Positions 11,541-19,932 of a stretch of DNA of 64,000 nucleotides are shown here, piece by piece. Location: the NCBI RefSeq assembly GCF_019429485.1, contig NZ_JAHXZN010000003.1, forward strand, positions 124,001 through 188,000, given 5' to 3'. Under the pieces are notes generated by a model. It saw only the letters and a program-made list of their open reading frames with translations. It was not told the DNA's origin and ran no database searches. The stretch comes from Sphingomonas citri (lineage in GTDB: Bacteria > Pseudomonadota > Alphaproteobacteria > Sphingomonadales > Sphingomonadaceae). The position numbers were made by a program, and so were the translations under genes. Numbering within the stretch: position 1 is the first letter of the stretch; each line of letters opens with the position of its first letter.

Positions 11541-11786
11541 TCACCGCGGCGGCAGGTCGAACTCGTCGCTCTGGCGCTCTTGCGAGCGGGTGAGCACCTC
11601 GCCGGTGCGGCGCGGCCGCGCCTGCACGCTGGGGGTGAGCAGGTCGTTGATCCCCGGCGTCGCGGTCGCGCCATAGGGCGCCACCGGCAGCGGCGTGCCC
11701 GGTGCCGGCTTGAGCGCCTGGGTCGAGCCGCACCCCGCCAGCGCGGTCGCCAGCGCTAGAGCGACCGGTGAACGGTACATCGTCAT
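11541..11786 (-). CDS. Small lipoprotein between argH and lysA (LptM/YifL-like position)
   Basis: An 81-residue protein with a lipoprotein signal ending in the lipobox LAGC (Cys19). The remainder is proline-rich and hydrophilic with no recognisable domain. Its ATG ([13 protein letters not shown]) overlaps the argH stop, so it is translationally coupled to argH. Small lipoproteins are commonly found between argH and lysA in proteobacteria; in enterobacteria the lysA-adjacent lipoprotein LptM helps assemble the LPS translocon. Equivalence here is by position and size only. Confidence 0.8.
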   Translation of the reverse strand: MTMYRSPVALALATALAGCGSTQALKPAPGTPLPVAPYGATATPGINDLLTPSVQARPRRTGEVLTRSQERQSDEFDLPPR

Positions 11787-13180
11787 GCCACCTCTCCGGC
11801 CCGCTCCGCGCGCGCGGCGGCGATCGCGGCGCGGACATTGTCGGGCGCGGTCCCGCCGAAGCTGCGCCGGCTCGCCACCGAGGCGTCGACCGACAGCACG
11901 TCGTAGACCGCATCGGTGATCCGCGCGTCGATCGCCTGCAGCTCGGGGAGCGGCACGCGGTCGAGCGTGCAGCCCAAAGCCTCGGCGCGCGCCACCGCGC
12001 GGCCGGTGATATGATGCGCCTCGCGGAACGGCACGTCGGCCTCGCGCACCAGCCAGTCGGCGAGGTCGGTCGCGGTGGCGAAGCCGCTCTCCGCCACCTG
12101 GCGCATCCGCTCGGTGCGGAAGGTGGCGCTCTCCACCATCCCGGTCATCGCCGCGAGCGACAGCGCGAGCAGGTCGTGCGCCTCGAACACCGGCGGCTTA
12201 TCGTCCTGCATGTCCTTCGAATAAGCGAGCGGCAGCCCCTTCATCGTGACCATCAGGCTGACCAGGCAGCCGGTGATCCGCCCGCTGTGGCCGCGCACCA
12301 GCTCGGCCGCGTCGGGGTTGCGCTTCTGCGGCATGATCGAGCTGCCGGTCGACCATTGGTCCGACAGCGCGACGAAGGCGAAGGGCTGCGACGCCCACAG
12401 CACGAACTCCTCCGCCAGCCGCGACAGGTGGAGCGCGCACTGGCTCGCCGCCATCAGGTAATCGAGCGCGAAGTCGCGGTCACTGACCGAATCGAGGCTG
12501 TTGCGAGTCGGCGCGTCGAAGCCGAGTCCGCGGGCGGTGGCGTCGCGGTCGATCGCGAAGCCGGTCCCCGCCAGCGCCGCCGCGCCGAGCGGACAGAGGT
12601 TGGCGCGCGCGCGATTGTCGGTGAAGCGCGAGCGGTCGCGTCGCACCATCTCGTGATAGGCCATCAGATGGTGGCCGAGCGTCACCGGCTGCGCCGACTG
12701 GAGATGCGTGAAGCCCGGCATCACGCTGGCGGCATGTTCCTCGGCGCGTGCGAGCAGCGTGTCGTCGAGCCGGTCGAGCGCTTCGACCACTTGGTCGGTC
12801 GCGTCGCGCACCCACAGGCGGAAGTCGGTCGCGACCTGGTCGTTGCGGCTGCGCGCGGTGTGGAGCCGCCCGGCCGCGCCGCCGATCACCTCGCCGAGCC
12901 GCGCCTCGCTCAGCATATGGATGTCCTCCATCGCGAGATCGTCGGGCACGCCCTCGGCGGCGTAGCGCTCGGCCACCTGCGCCAGCCCCGCGTCGATCGC
13001 GGCGGCGTCCCCGGCGGAGACGATCCCCTGCGCGCCCAGCATCGCGGCATGCGCGCGGCTGCCCGCGACGTCCTGGCGCCACATCCGCTTGTCGAAGGGG
13101 ATGGAGGCGTTTATCTCGCGCATGACGGCGGCCGGACCCTCGGCGAAGCGCCCGCCCCACATCTGGTTGGAACCGCTCAT
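11783..13180 (-). CDS. argH: Argininosuccinate lyase
   Basis: A 465-residue member of the fumarase/aspartase superfamily that splits argininosuccinate into arginine and fumarate. It contains the [16 protein letters not shown] segment, [17 protein letters not shown], and the mobile-loop signature [12 protein letters not shown] near residue 280 with the catalytic serine. The frame is open for another 115 codons upstream, but family length and the motif WGGRFAEGP require the ATG at 13180. That start codon overlaps, on the opposite strand, the start of the TlpA-like gene, so no separate intergenic promoter exists. Confidence 0.96.
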   Translation of the reverse strand: MSGSNQMWGGRFAEGPAAVMREINASIPFDKRMWRQDVAGSRAHAAMLGAQGIVSAGDAAAIDAGLAQVAERYAAEGVPDDLAMEDIHMLSEARLGEVIGGAAGRLHTARSRNDQVATDFRLWVRDATDQVVEALDRLDDTLLARAEEHAASVMPGFTHLQSAQPVTLGHHLMAYHEMVRRDRSRFTDNRARANLCPLGAAALAGTGFAIDRDATARGLGFDAPTRNSLDSVSDRDFALDYLMAASQCALHLSRLAEEFVLWASQPFAFVALSDQWSTGSSIMPQKRNPDAAELVRGHSGRITGCLVSLMVTMKGLPLAYSKDMQDDKPPVFEAHDLLALSLAAMTGMVESATFRTERMRQVAESGFATATDLADWLVREADVPFREAHHITGRAVARAEALGCTLDRVPLPELQAIDARITDAVYDVLSVDASVASRRSFGGTAPDNVRAAIAAARAERAGEVA

Positions 13181-13769
13181 GGTCTCGCGTGTCGCGATCG
13201 TCTGTCTCCTCGGCGCCGCGCTGGCGGTTGGTGCGTGCGATAAGGGCTCGGGGGACGACGGGCAAGCCGCGGGCAACGCCACCGCCGCCGCGAGCGCGGA
13301 CGAGGTGCCCGCCACCGCCGCGGCACGCCCCGACAAGGTGGATCGCAGCCACAAGGGCGAGGCCGCGCCCGACGCCGGCTTCGCCACGCTGGCGGGCGCG
13401 CCCACGACACTGGCCCAGCTGGGCGGCGGCAAGCCGCTGCTGGTGAACCTGTGGGCGACCTGGTGCGCGCCCTGCGTCAAGGAGATGCCGACGCTCGACG
13501 CCGCCGCCGGCGCGCTCGCCGGCAAGGTCCGCGTCGTCGCGGTCAGTCAGGACATGGAGCCGGCGAAGGCGAAGGACTTCCTCAAGGCGCGCGGTTTCGC
13601 CCGGCTGGAGCCGTTCCTCGACGAGAAGCTGGCGCTGAGCACCGCCTACGGCGCCAACCTGCCGACGACGATCCTCTACGACACCGCGGGCAAGGAGATC
13701 TGGCGCGTGACCGGTGACCTCGACTGGACCGGAGCGCAGGCCAAGGCGCTGCTGGCGGAGGCGGGCTGA
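13179..13769 (+). CDS. TlpA-family thioredoxin-like lipoprotein
   Basis: A 196-residue exported protein with a lipobox (LAVGAC, Cys20), a low-complexity linker to about residue 60, and a thioredoxin fold with the active site WCAPC (Cys96, Cys99). The fold continues with cis-Pro segment NLPTTILYD. TlpA/ResA proteins reduce periplasmic disulfides, for example during cytochrome c maturation. The reading frame extends upstream inside argH, but the signal peptide fixes the ATG at 13179. The ribosome site is weak (TTGGAACC), and transcription must start within the argH coding sequence or be leaderless. Confidence 0.87.
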   Translation: MVSRVAIVCLLGAALAVGACDKGSGDDGQAAGNATAAASADEVPATAAARPDKVDRSHKGEAAPDAGFATLAGAPTTLAQLGGGKPLLVNLWATWCAPCVKEMPTLDAAAGALAGKVRVVAVSQDMEPAKAKDFLKARGFARLEPFLDEKLALSTAYGANLPTTILYDTAGKEIWRVTGDLDWTGAQAKALLAEAG

Positions 13770-13823
13770 GGGCGCGTTCCGACCCGTTGGGGAGGAGAGC
13801 GCCTCCCCGCGTCTAATGCTCTG

Positions 13824-13921
13824 CCGTCGTCCCGGGCTTGATCCGGGATCCATGCCTCCACGACAGCGACGGGGGTGGTGTGCGTGGCACGATGGGCCCC
13901 GGGTCGAGCCCGGGATGACGG
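13824..13921. repeat. Type 1 palindromic intergenic element, copy b
   Basis: About 98 nt between the convergent TlpA-like and lactonase genes. Arms begin CCGTCGTCCCGGGCTTG and end GAGCCCGGGATGACGG. It is placed where a bidirectional terminator would be useful. Confidence 0.85.
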
Positions 13922-13976
13922 AACAGGTCGAGAGGCGGTCAAGCCGGGACGTTAGCCCACGGCCGCCTCAACCCCC

Positions 13977-15095
13977 TCACGCCTCGCCGATGAACGCCAC
14001 GCCGGGCGCGCGCGCCGCCGCGCCGAAGGGCGACAGCCGCCCGTCACGGCCTACCGAGAAGCCGTCGATCGTGCCGCTGCGCTCGTTGGCGACGAGCAGG
14101 CGCGAGTCGAGCACACGCAGGTGGCGCGGCCAGCGCCCGCCGCCCGCGATGTGCTGGATCGGGGTGAGCGCGCCGTCCGCCGCGATGGCGTAGACCGCGA
14201 CGCTGTCGGCACCGCGGTTGGAGGCGTAGAGCCAGCGCCCGCGTGGGTCGATCGCGATCGCGCCGGCCTGGCTCTTGCCGGCGAAGCCGGCCGGCAGCGT
14301 GGAGTGGCGCGCCAGCGCGGTGAAGCGGTAGTCGGCACCGCGGCGCAGCACCGTCACGCTGTTGTCGAGCTCGGCGACGAGATAGGCGAGCGGCAGCCGC
14401 GGGTGGAAGGCGAGATGGCGCGGGCCGCTGCCCGCGACGGCGCGATAGGCGGCGCGGGTCTCGCCCAGCCGCGTGCCGGCGGCGTCGAGCCGGTGCGCGA
14501 AGATCGTGTCGGCGCCGAGATCGACCGACCACAGCCACTGGCGGTCCGGGCTGAAGCCCACCCAGTGCGCGTGCGGCGCGGGCTGGCGCTCCGCGTCCGG
14601 TCCGCGCCCGCGGTGCGGCACCACCTGCGCCGCCGCGCGCGGCAGCCCGGTGCGCGGGTCGAGCGCGATCAGCGCGACGCTGCCGCTGCTGTAATTGGCC
14701 ACCGCCAGCGCGCCGCCATCGGCGCTCAGCGCGAGGTGGCACGGATCCGCGCCGCCCGAGTCGACCAGCGCGAGCCGCTGCCACGCGCCACCGCGCTCGC
14801 GGAGGACCGCGACCTTCCCGGCGCTGCCTTCCTGCACCAGATAATGCAGCCCGAGCCGCGGGTGGCGCACGCCCCAGGAGGCATCAGGGGCGGCGGCCAC
14901 CGCCGCGTGCGCGCGCCAGGCGCCTGCGGCAGGGGCATAGTCGAGCGGCAGCAGCCCCGCGCCGCCCTCCTTGTTGTAGCCCCCCGCGTAGAGCGCCCGG
15001 GTCGCGGCGGGGGCGGCCAGCGCCCCACCGGGCAGCGCGGCGACGGCGGCAGCGCCGAGCAGGGTGCGGCGCGTCAAACGGTCGTCGATCATCAT
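13977..15095 (-). CDS. Lactonase-family seven-bladed beta-propeller protein, exported
   Basis: A 372-residue protein with a twin-arginine-like leader (LTRRTLLGAAAVAALPGGALA) followed by a YbhE/Pgl-type beta-propeller: DPCHLALSADGGALAVANYSSGSVALI, PHAHWVGFSPDRQWLWSVDLG, SGPRHLAFHP, IAIDPRGRWLYASNRGADSVAVY and GRWPRHLRVLD blades are visible. Cytoplasmic relatives are 6-phosphogluconolactonases; an exported one cannot use that substrate in the usual place, so another sugar lactone is likely. A GGAG site precedes two adjacent ATGs; I take the first. It lies 16 nt downstream of the receiver gene, on the same strand. Confidence 0.87.
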   Translation of the reverse strand: MMIDDRLTRRTLLGAAAVAALPGGALAAPAATRALYAGGYNKEGGAGLLPLDYAPAAGAWRAHAAVAAAPDASWGVRHPRLGLHYLVQEGSAGKVAVLRERGGAWQRLALVDSGGADPCHLALSADGGALAVANYSSGSVALIALDPRTGLPRAAAQVVPHRGRGPDAERQPAPHAHWVGFSPDRQWLWSVDLGADTIFAHRLDAAGTRLGETRAAYRAVAGSGPRHLAFHPRLPLAYLVAELDNSVTVLRRGADYRFTALARHSTLPAGFAGKSQAGAIAIDPRGRWLYASNRGADSVAVYAIAADGALTPIQHIAGGGRWPRHLRVLDSRLLVANERSGTIDGFSVGRDGRLSPFGAAARAPGVAFIGEA

Positions 15096-15111
15096 CGTCT
15101 CCGGGCTCCGC

Positions 15112-15486
15112 TCATCCTGGCGCGCGTCCTGTCAGCCGCTCGAGGCAGCGTCGCAGCGTCGCCATCGTCAGCGGCTTGTTGAGGTGGGGGGCGTCGGCGA
15201 AGGCCGGGTCGCGATCGTCCGCGTCATAGCCGCTGGCGAAAGCGAAGGGCACCGCGGCGGCGCGCAGCGCGGCGGCGACCGGATAGGCCTTCTCGCCGGC
15301 GAGATTGAGGTCGAGCACCGCGACATCGGGCAGCGCGCCCGCGGCGAGTGCCGCCAGCGCCGCCGCGACAGAGGGCGCGACCGCGACCACGTCCGCGCCG
15401 TCACGCTGGAGCGCGCGCTCCAGCTGGCGCGCGAGCAGATACTCGTCCTCCACCACCAGCACGCGCAGGCCGGCGAGCGCGGTCAC
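15112..15486 (-). CDS. Single-domain response regulator (FAT-GUY-like receiver)
   Basis: A 124-residue receiver domain without an output domain. The phosphorylated Asp59 lies in VAVLDLNLAG, the acidic pair in VVEDEY, and the conserved Lys104 in LNKPL. The segment PFAFASGYD resembles the PFxFATGY motif of the FAT-GUY receivers known from alphaproteobacterial general-stress signalling (SdrG in Sphingomonas, established for that family). Its GTG start overlaps the stop of the HWE kinase (GTGA), strongly implying a cognate pair. Partner phosphotransfer to PhyR is inference only; no phyR, nepR or ecfG gene is in the window. Confidence 0.88.
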   Translation of the reverse strand: MTALAGLRVLVVEDEYLLARQLERALQRDGADVVAVAPSVAAALAALAAGALPDVAVLDLNLAGEKAYPVAAALRAAAVPFAFASGYDADDRDPAFADAPHLNKPLTMATLRRCLERLTGRAPG

Positions 15487-17054
15487 GCCGCGGCGCCGCG
15501 CGCCAGCGTCTGCGACACCGGCAGCACCATCGCGCAGCGCACGCCGTCGGCGGTGAGCGCATAGTCGACCGTCGCCTCAAGCTGATAGGGCACCGCGCGC
15601 TCGATCAGGTCGCGCCCCTGGCCGACGCGCTCGGGCGTTTCGCCGCGCACCGGCATGGTGACGCCGCGCTCCTCCCAGTCGAAGCGCAGCCGCGGCCGCT
15701 CCCCCGCCGCGACGGGCAGCAGCGCCCAGCGCACCGACAGAGTCGCGCCGGGCTGGCTTAGCGCGCCATATTTGAGCGAGTTGGTGATCAGCTCGTGCAG
15801 CGCCAGCGCGAGCGTCTGGATCCCGCCCGAGCGCAGCGGGATCCCGCGGGGGCCGGCGAGCGACACGCGCGCGTCCTCGTCCGGCAGCGCGCCGAAGGCG
15901 GCGAGCTCGCTGCGCAGCAGCTGATCGAAGCCGACCCGCTCCAGTCCCTCGATCCGCGACAGCAGCTGCTGCACGCGTGACAGCGCGTCGAGCCGCGCCG
16001 AGAAGGCGCGCTCGAAGTCGGTCAGGTCGGCGCTCGCCTCCAGCGTGCTCTCCGCCACCGCCTGGATCACGCCCATCAGGTTGCGCGTGCGGTGCTGCAG
16101 CTCGCCGATCAGCATCTGCAGCCGCGCCGCGGTGTCGCGCTCCTCGGTGACGTCCTGCGCGATGCCGCCGATATGGCTGACGCGCCCGTCTGGCTCGCGC
16201 AGCGGGAAGGCGGTGTTCTTGAGCCAGCGCACCTTGCCGCTGCCGGGGATGCGCGCGCGGAAATCGTGCGTGACTCGCTCGCCCTGGCGGACGCGGCGCA
16301 GCGTGGTGGCGGCGAGGTCGCGGTCCTCCGCGATGATCGCGGTCTGCCAGTCGAAGCTCAGCGGCGCGCCGCGCCCGCTCGCCACGCCGACCCCGTAGAG
16401 CTTGCGCAGTGCCGGGCTGAGATAGGCGAAGCGCGCGCTGTCGATGTCGAACAGCCACAGCACGTCGGACGAGGCCTCGGCGAACTCGCGGAAGCGCGCC
16501 TCGCTCGCGCGGAGCGCGACCTCGACCCGGTCGCGCTCGGTCGTCTCCTCCACCACCGCGCCGATGCCGACGACCTCGTCACCGCTGCGGATCGGGAAGA
16601 AATGCTCGCGCCAGCTGCGCTGCTTGTCGCTGTTCGCCGGGGTGCCGCCGTGGACCTCGACGTCGAGCCACGGCTCGCCGGTAGCGATGATCGCGCGCCA
16701 GCGCTCCATCAGCGCGTCGATCCCGGCGATGTCGGGCAGCAGCTCGCGCGGGGTGAAGCCGATATGCGCCTCGGGAGGCAGGCCGTTCATCTGCGCGAGG
16801 CTGGCGTTGACGCGGACGAAGCGCAGCTCGCGATCCCAGATGCCGAGCCCGAGCGGCGCGGCGTCGAACAGCGCGTCGAGCGCCGCGGCGGCGCTGGGGG
16901 CGGGAGGATGCACGGGCGCGGGGCCGGCCAGCGACTCGGCGACCGCGGCGCGCAACGCGGGGCTCCAGCGCTCGGGCGCGCCGAGCGGGGTGGCTGCCCA
17001 GTCAAAGTCACCCAGGACGGTGACGGCGGGCACAGGAGGATCGGGGACGTGCAT
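15483..17054 (-). CDS. HWE/HisKA_2-family sensor histidine kinase with two PAS domains
   Basis: A 523-residue cytoplasmic sensor. Residues about 70-190 and 200-320 are PAS domains (the second with the PAC-like VRWLKNTAFPLREPDGRVSHIGGIAQDV). The phosphoacceptor His321 lies in IGELQHRTRNLMGVIQ, followed by the HWE-type N-box ALHELITNSLKYGAL and a degenerate C-terminal ATPase end. No transmembrane segment is apparent. The ATG at 17054 gives MHVPDPPVPAV; an upstream frame extension of 14 codons is possible. It is co-translated with the single-domain receiver. HWE kinases commonly feed light, redox or general-stress signals in alphaproteobacteria. Confidence 0.9.
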   Translation of the reverse strand: MHVPDPPVPAVTVLGDFDWAATPLGAPERWSPALRAAVAESLAGPAPVHPPAPSAAAALDALFDAAPLGLGIWDRELRFVRVNASLAQMNGLPPEAHIGFTPRELLPDIAGIDALMERWRAIIATGEPWLDVEVHGGTPANSDKQRSWREHFFPIRSGDEVVGIGAVVEETTERDRVEVALRASEARFREFAEASSDVLWLFDIDSARFAYLSPALRKLYGVGVASGRGAPLSFDWQTAIIAEDRDLAATTLRRVRQGERVTHDFRARIPGSGKVRWLKNTAFPLREPDGRVSHIGGIAQDVTEERDTAARLQMLIGELQHRTRNLMGVIQAVAESTLEASADLTDFERAFSARLDALSRVQQLLSRIEGLERVGFDQLLRSELAAFGALPDEDARVSLAGPRGIPLRSGGIQTLALALHELITNSLKYGALSQPGATLSVRWALLPVAAGERPRLRFDWEERGVTMPVRGETPERVGQGRDLIERAVPYQLEATVDYALTADGVRCAMVLPVSQTLARGAAA

Positions 17055-17159
17055 GCCGCAACCTATTGTCTCTCCGCAACGAATAGCAGGTCGCACGGGG
17101 CTGCCAAGGGGAGCGCGGCGCGCTTGACCGCGCGCGCGCGTCCCGGCACCTCAGGCGCC

Positions 17160-19091
17160 ATGACCCGCCGCCTCCCGCTCGCCCGCCGCGCCGCCCCGTT
17201 CCTGCTCGCCGCCGCGCTGCCGGCGGCCCTGAGCGCGCAGCGCGCGCCCACCGATACGATGGCGAACGAGCAGGTCGCCGGCTACGACTGGGTCCGCCCC
17301 GAGGCCGATTACGTGCGCCGCACCGAGATGGTGCCGATGCGCGACGGCACGCGGCTGTACACCGTGATCGTCTACCGCAAAGGCACGCACGACGCGCCGA
17401 TCCTGCTCAGCCGCACGCCCTATGACGCCGACAAGGCGACCAGCCGCAACCGCAGCCAGCTTATCGAGGAGATCCTGCCCGTCGCCGACGCCGAGTTCGT
17501 CGACGACGGCTATATCCGCGTCTACCAGGACGTGCGCGGGCTGGGGAAATCCGAGGGCGATTACGTGATGAACCGGCCGCTGCGCGGGCCGCTCAACCCC
17601 ACCAAGGTCGATCACGCCACCGACGCCTATGACACGATCGACTGGCTGGTGAAGAACGTGCGCGAGAGCAACGGCAAGGTCGGCATCACCGGCTCGTCGT
17701 ATCTCGGCTTCACCTCGCTGATGGCGCTGATCGACCCGCATCCCGCGCTCAAGGCGGCGGTGCCGCAGAGCCCGATGGTCGACGGCTGGATGGGCGACGA
17801 CTGGTTCCACAACGGCGCCTTCCGCACCTTCGGCTTCGACTATGACCTGTCGCAGACGGTCAAGGCCGGGGGCGGCGCGGTGCCCAAGGGCGGTGGCGAC
17901 GAATATGCCGCCTACCTCGCCGCCGGCTCGGCGGGCGATTACGCGCGCCACTATGGCCTGCTCGACCTGCCGGTGGTGCGCAAGGTGCTCGAGCACCCGA
18001 GCTATGATTCATGGTGGCAGGGACAGGCGGTCGACAAGCTGCTCGGCGCCCGCAAGCTGACCGTACCGACCATGCTCGTCGTCGGCCAGTGGGATCAGGA
18101 GGACAGCTACGGCGCCCCTGCCGTCTATCAGGCGCTCGAGGGGCAGGACCCCGACAACCAACTCGTCAGCCTGGTGATCGGGCCGTGGCGCCACTCGCAG
18201 GTCAACTACGAGGCGCGCGAGCTCGGCCCGTTGAAGTGGGAGGGCGACACGGGTCGGCAGTTCCGCACGCGCTGGATGAAGCCATTCCTCGACTGCCATC
18301 TCAAGACCGAGCCGGCGCCGTGCGACACGCCGCCGGTGCTCACCTACGCCACCGGCGAGAACCGTTGGGAGGTGTCGCCGCGCTGGCCCGCGGGGCAGTA
18401 CCGGCCTCTGTATCTAGCAGGCGGCGCGTCGCTGTCGTGGCAGAAGCCCGCGGCGGGAAGCGACAGCTATGTCTCGGACCCGGCCAAGCCGGTGCCGATG
18501 CTGCCGCGGCCGATCCATATGCAGGGCGAGGAGTGGCGCACCTGGCTGGTCCACGACCAGCGCTTCGTCGACGGCCGCCCCGACGTGCTGAGCTACACCG
18601 GCGCGGTGCTCAATCAACCAGTCCATATCAAGGGCGCGCCCAAGGTCGACCTGCGCGCCGCGACGACCGGGCGCGACGGCGACTTCGTGGTCAAGCTGAT
18701 CGACGTCTACCCGGAAGAGAACAGCGCCGACCCGGCGATGGCGGGCTATCAGCTCGCGCTCGGGATCGAGATCTTCCGCGGCCGCTACGTGAACGGTTTC
18801 GCCACGCCCGCGGCGCTGACGCCGGGCAAGACCTACAAGTTCGACTGGTCGCTGCCCAACGTCGACCATGTCTTCCTGCCGGGGCACCGCATCATGGTGC
18901 AGGTGCAGTCGTCGCTGTTCCCGCTCTACGACCGCAACCCGCAGAGCTGGGTGCCCTCGATCATGGACGCGCGCCCACGCGACTACGTGAAGGCGACGCA
19001 GACGGTGCGCTGGGGCGGCGACGCGGCGAGCGCGGTGTGGCTGCCGGTCGCGGACGACTCACCCGCGGGAGCGGCGACCGCGGCGAACTGA
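17160..19091 (+). CDS. Alpha-amino-acid ester hydrolase (CocE/NonD, X-Pro dipeptidyl-peptidase S15 fold), secreted
   Basis: A 643-residue exported hydrolase with a signal peptide (residues 1-25, ending ALSAQ). The alpha/beta-hydrolase nucleophile is Ser180 in GSSYLG, with Asp312 in VVGQWDQED and His345 in GPWRHSQVN. The carboxylate cluster that binds the free alpha-amino group in characterised AEHs is matched by Asp214 (MGDDWFH), Glu314 and Asp315. Spacing between these residues mirrors the Xanthomonas enzyme (133 and 33 residues there, 132 and 33 here). The C-terminal jelly-roll domain runs from about 420. Such enzymes hydrolyse or transfer alpha-amino acyl groups, including those of ampicillin-type beta-lactams. 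It is monocistronic. Confidence 0.9.
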   Translation: MTRRLPLARRAAPFLLAAALPAALSAQRAPTDTMANEQVAGYDWVRPEADYVRRTEMVPMRDGTRLYTVIVYRKGTHDAPILLSRTPYDADKATSRNRSQLIEEILPVADAEFVDDGYIRVYQDVRGLGKSEGDYVMNRPLRGPLNPTKVDHATDAYDTIDWLVKNVRESNGKVGITGSSYLGFTSLMALIDPHPALKAAVPQSPMVDGWMGDDWFHNGAFRTFGFDYDLSQTVKAGGGAVPKGGGDEYAAYLAAGSAGDYARHYGLLDLPVVRKVLEHPSYDSWWQGQAVDKLLGARKLTVPTMLVVGQWDQEDSYGAPAVYQALEGQDPDNQLVSLVIGPWRHSQVNYEARELGPLKWEGDTGRQFRTRWMKPFLDCHLKTEPAPCDTPPVLTYATGENRWEVSPRWPAGQYRPLYLAGGASLSWQKPAAGSDSYVSDPAKPVPMLPRPIHMQGEEWRTWLVHDQRFVDGRPDVLSYTGAVLNQPVHIKGAPKVDLRAATTGRDGDFVVKLIDVYPEENSADPAMAGYQLALGIEIFRGRYVNGFATPAALTPGKTYKFDWSLPNVDHVFLPGHRIMVQVQSSLFPLYDRNPQSWVPSIMDARPRDYVKATQTVRWGGDAASAVWLPVADDSPAGAATAAN

Positions 19092-19113
19092 GCGCCGCGG
19101 CCGCCTGGCGGGT

Positions 19114-19302
19114 TCAGCCCTTGCCGCGCAGCGTGTTGAGCACCGCGAGTGCGGCGACGCCGACGAAGGCCGCGCTGGTCCACGGCCGCTCCTTGGCGAA
19201 GCCGCGCGCCTTCTCGGTCAGCGGCGCGTCGCCGCCGAAATGCGTCTTGAACGAGTCGGTGAGCGCGGTCTTCTTGTTCGACGTGGTGGCGGTGTCGGCC
19301 AT
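19114..19302 (-). CDS. Small hydrophobic-tailed protein, unknown function
   Basis: A 62-residue protein with a hydrophilic N-terminal part and one C-terminal hydrophobic segment (TSAAFVGVAALAVLNTL), preceded by a KERPW motif like the end of ElaB/YqjD (DUF883) proteins, which anchor ribosomes at the membrane. The helical DUF883 body is largely missing. An AGGAGA site 7 nt before the ATG at 19302 supports translation. The function is unknown. Confidence 0.68.
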   Translation of the reverse strand: MADTATTSNKKTALTDSFKTHFGGDAPLTEKARGFAKERPWTSAAFVGVAALAVLNTLRGKG

Positions 19303-19416
19303 GCGTATGTCTCCTGCTGGATGCGCGGGCACAACGAACGAGGCGCGATGCGGTGCCGTGACGCGTGGGCGCTTGGCCAAAGCAGATCCTCCCCGCATCG
19401 CGGGAAGGATTACCCT

Positions 19417-19851
19417 CTACTTCAGCCGCAGCGGCGGCGAATAGTCGGTCATGGTCATGAACACGCTGTCGACCTTGGTCACGATCTTGCCGTTGACCTC
19501 GCTCGCGGCAGCGACCTTCTGCCACTCCGGGTCGGCGCCGAACGCCTTCCAGTCGGCGTCGCGCGCGGCGCGGTCCGGGTAGGCGAGCACGTAGACGACG
19601 CGGCCCTCGGGATAGTCGGCGCTGGGCAGCTCGTTCCAATAAGCGACGTTGGTCATGCCGTGGCGCTTGAAGATGCCGAGCGTGTGCTCACGGAAGCGCG
19701 TGTTGAGCGCGGCCATCTTGCCCGGCGCGGGATAATAAGTCCGCAGCTCGTAGAGCGCGGTGCGCGGGTCGAGCGTCGCCTTGGGTGCTGCGGCGGTCAG
19801 CGCCAGCGGTGCGAGCAGGGCGAGGGTGAGCGCGATCAGGGCAGGACGCAT
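19417..19851 (-). CDS. NIPSNAP-family protein with signal peptide
   Basis: A 144-residue protein with a cleavable signal (residues 1-22) and a NIPSNAP ferredoxin-like fold: LYELRTYYPAPGKMAALNTRFREHTLGIFKRHGM, then the VYVLAYPDRAARDADWKAFGADPEWQ segment. NIPSNAP proteins are stress-responsive dimers of uncertain activity; the secreted bacterial type is common in sphingomonads. A GGAGA site 8 nt before the ATG at 19851 marks the start. No partner is evident from the neighbours. Confidence 0.83.
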   Translation of the reverse strand: MRPALIALTLALLAPLALTAAAPKATLDPRTALYELRTYYPAPGKMAALNTRFREHTLGIFKRHGMTNVAYWNELPSADYPEGRVVYVLAYPDRAARDADWKAFGADPEWQKVAAASEVNGKIVTKVDSVFMTMTDYSPPLRLK

Positions 19852-19932
19852 GCGGCAGGTCTCCGGGACGATAAGTCCGCAGGCTGCGCCGGATTTCGCC
19901 GCGGCGCCAGTGACTCGGATCAATCCGCCGGC

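Noticed and set aside
8326..11676. A 1,116-codon open frame on the plus strand across the transporter, siroheme synthase and lysA genes
   Set aside because: It is the antisense of well-supported minus-strand genes. Very high GC with G/C third positions leaves long antisense frames open; the translation is Arg/Ala/Gly-rich with no domain.
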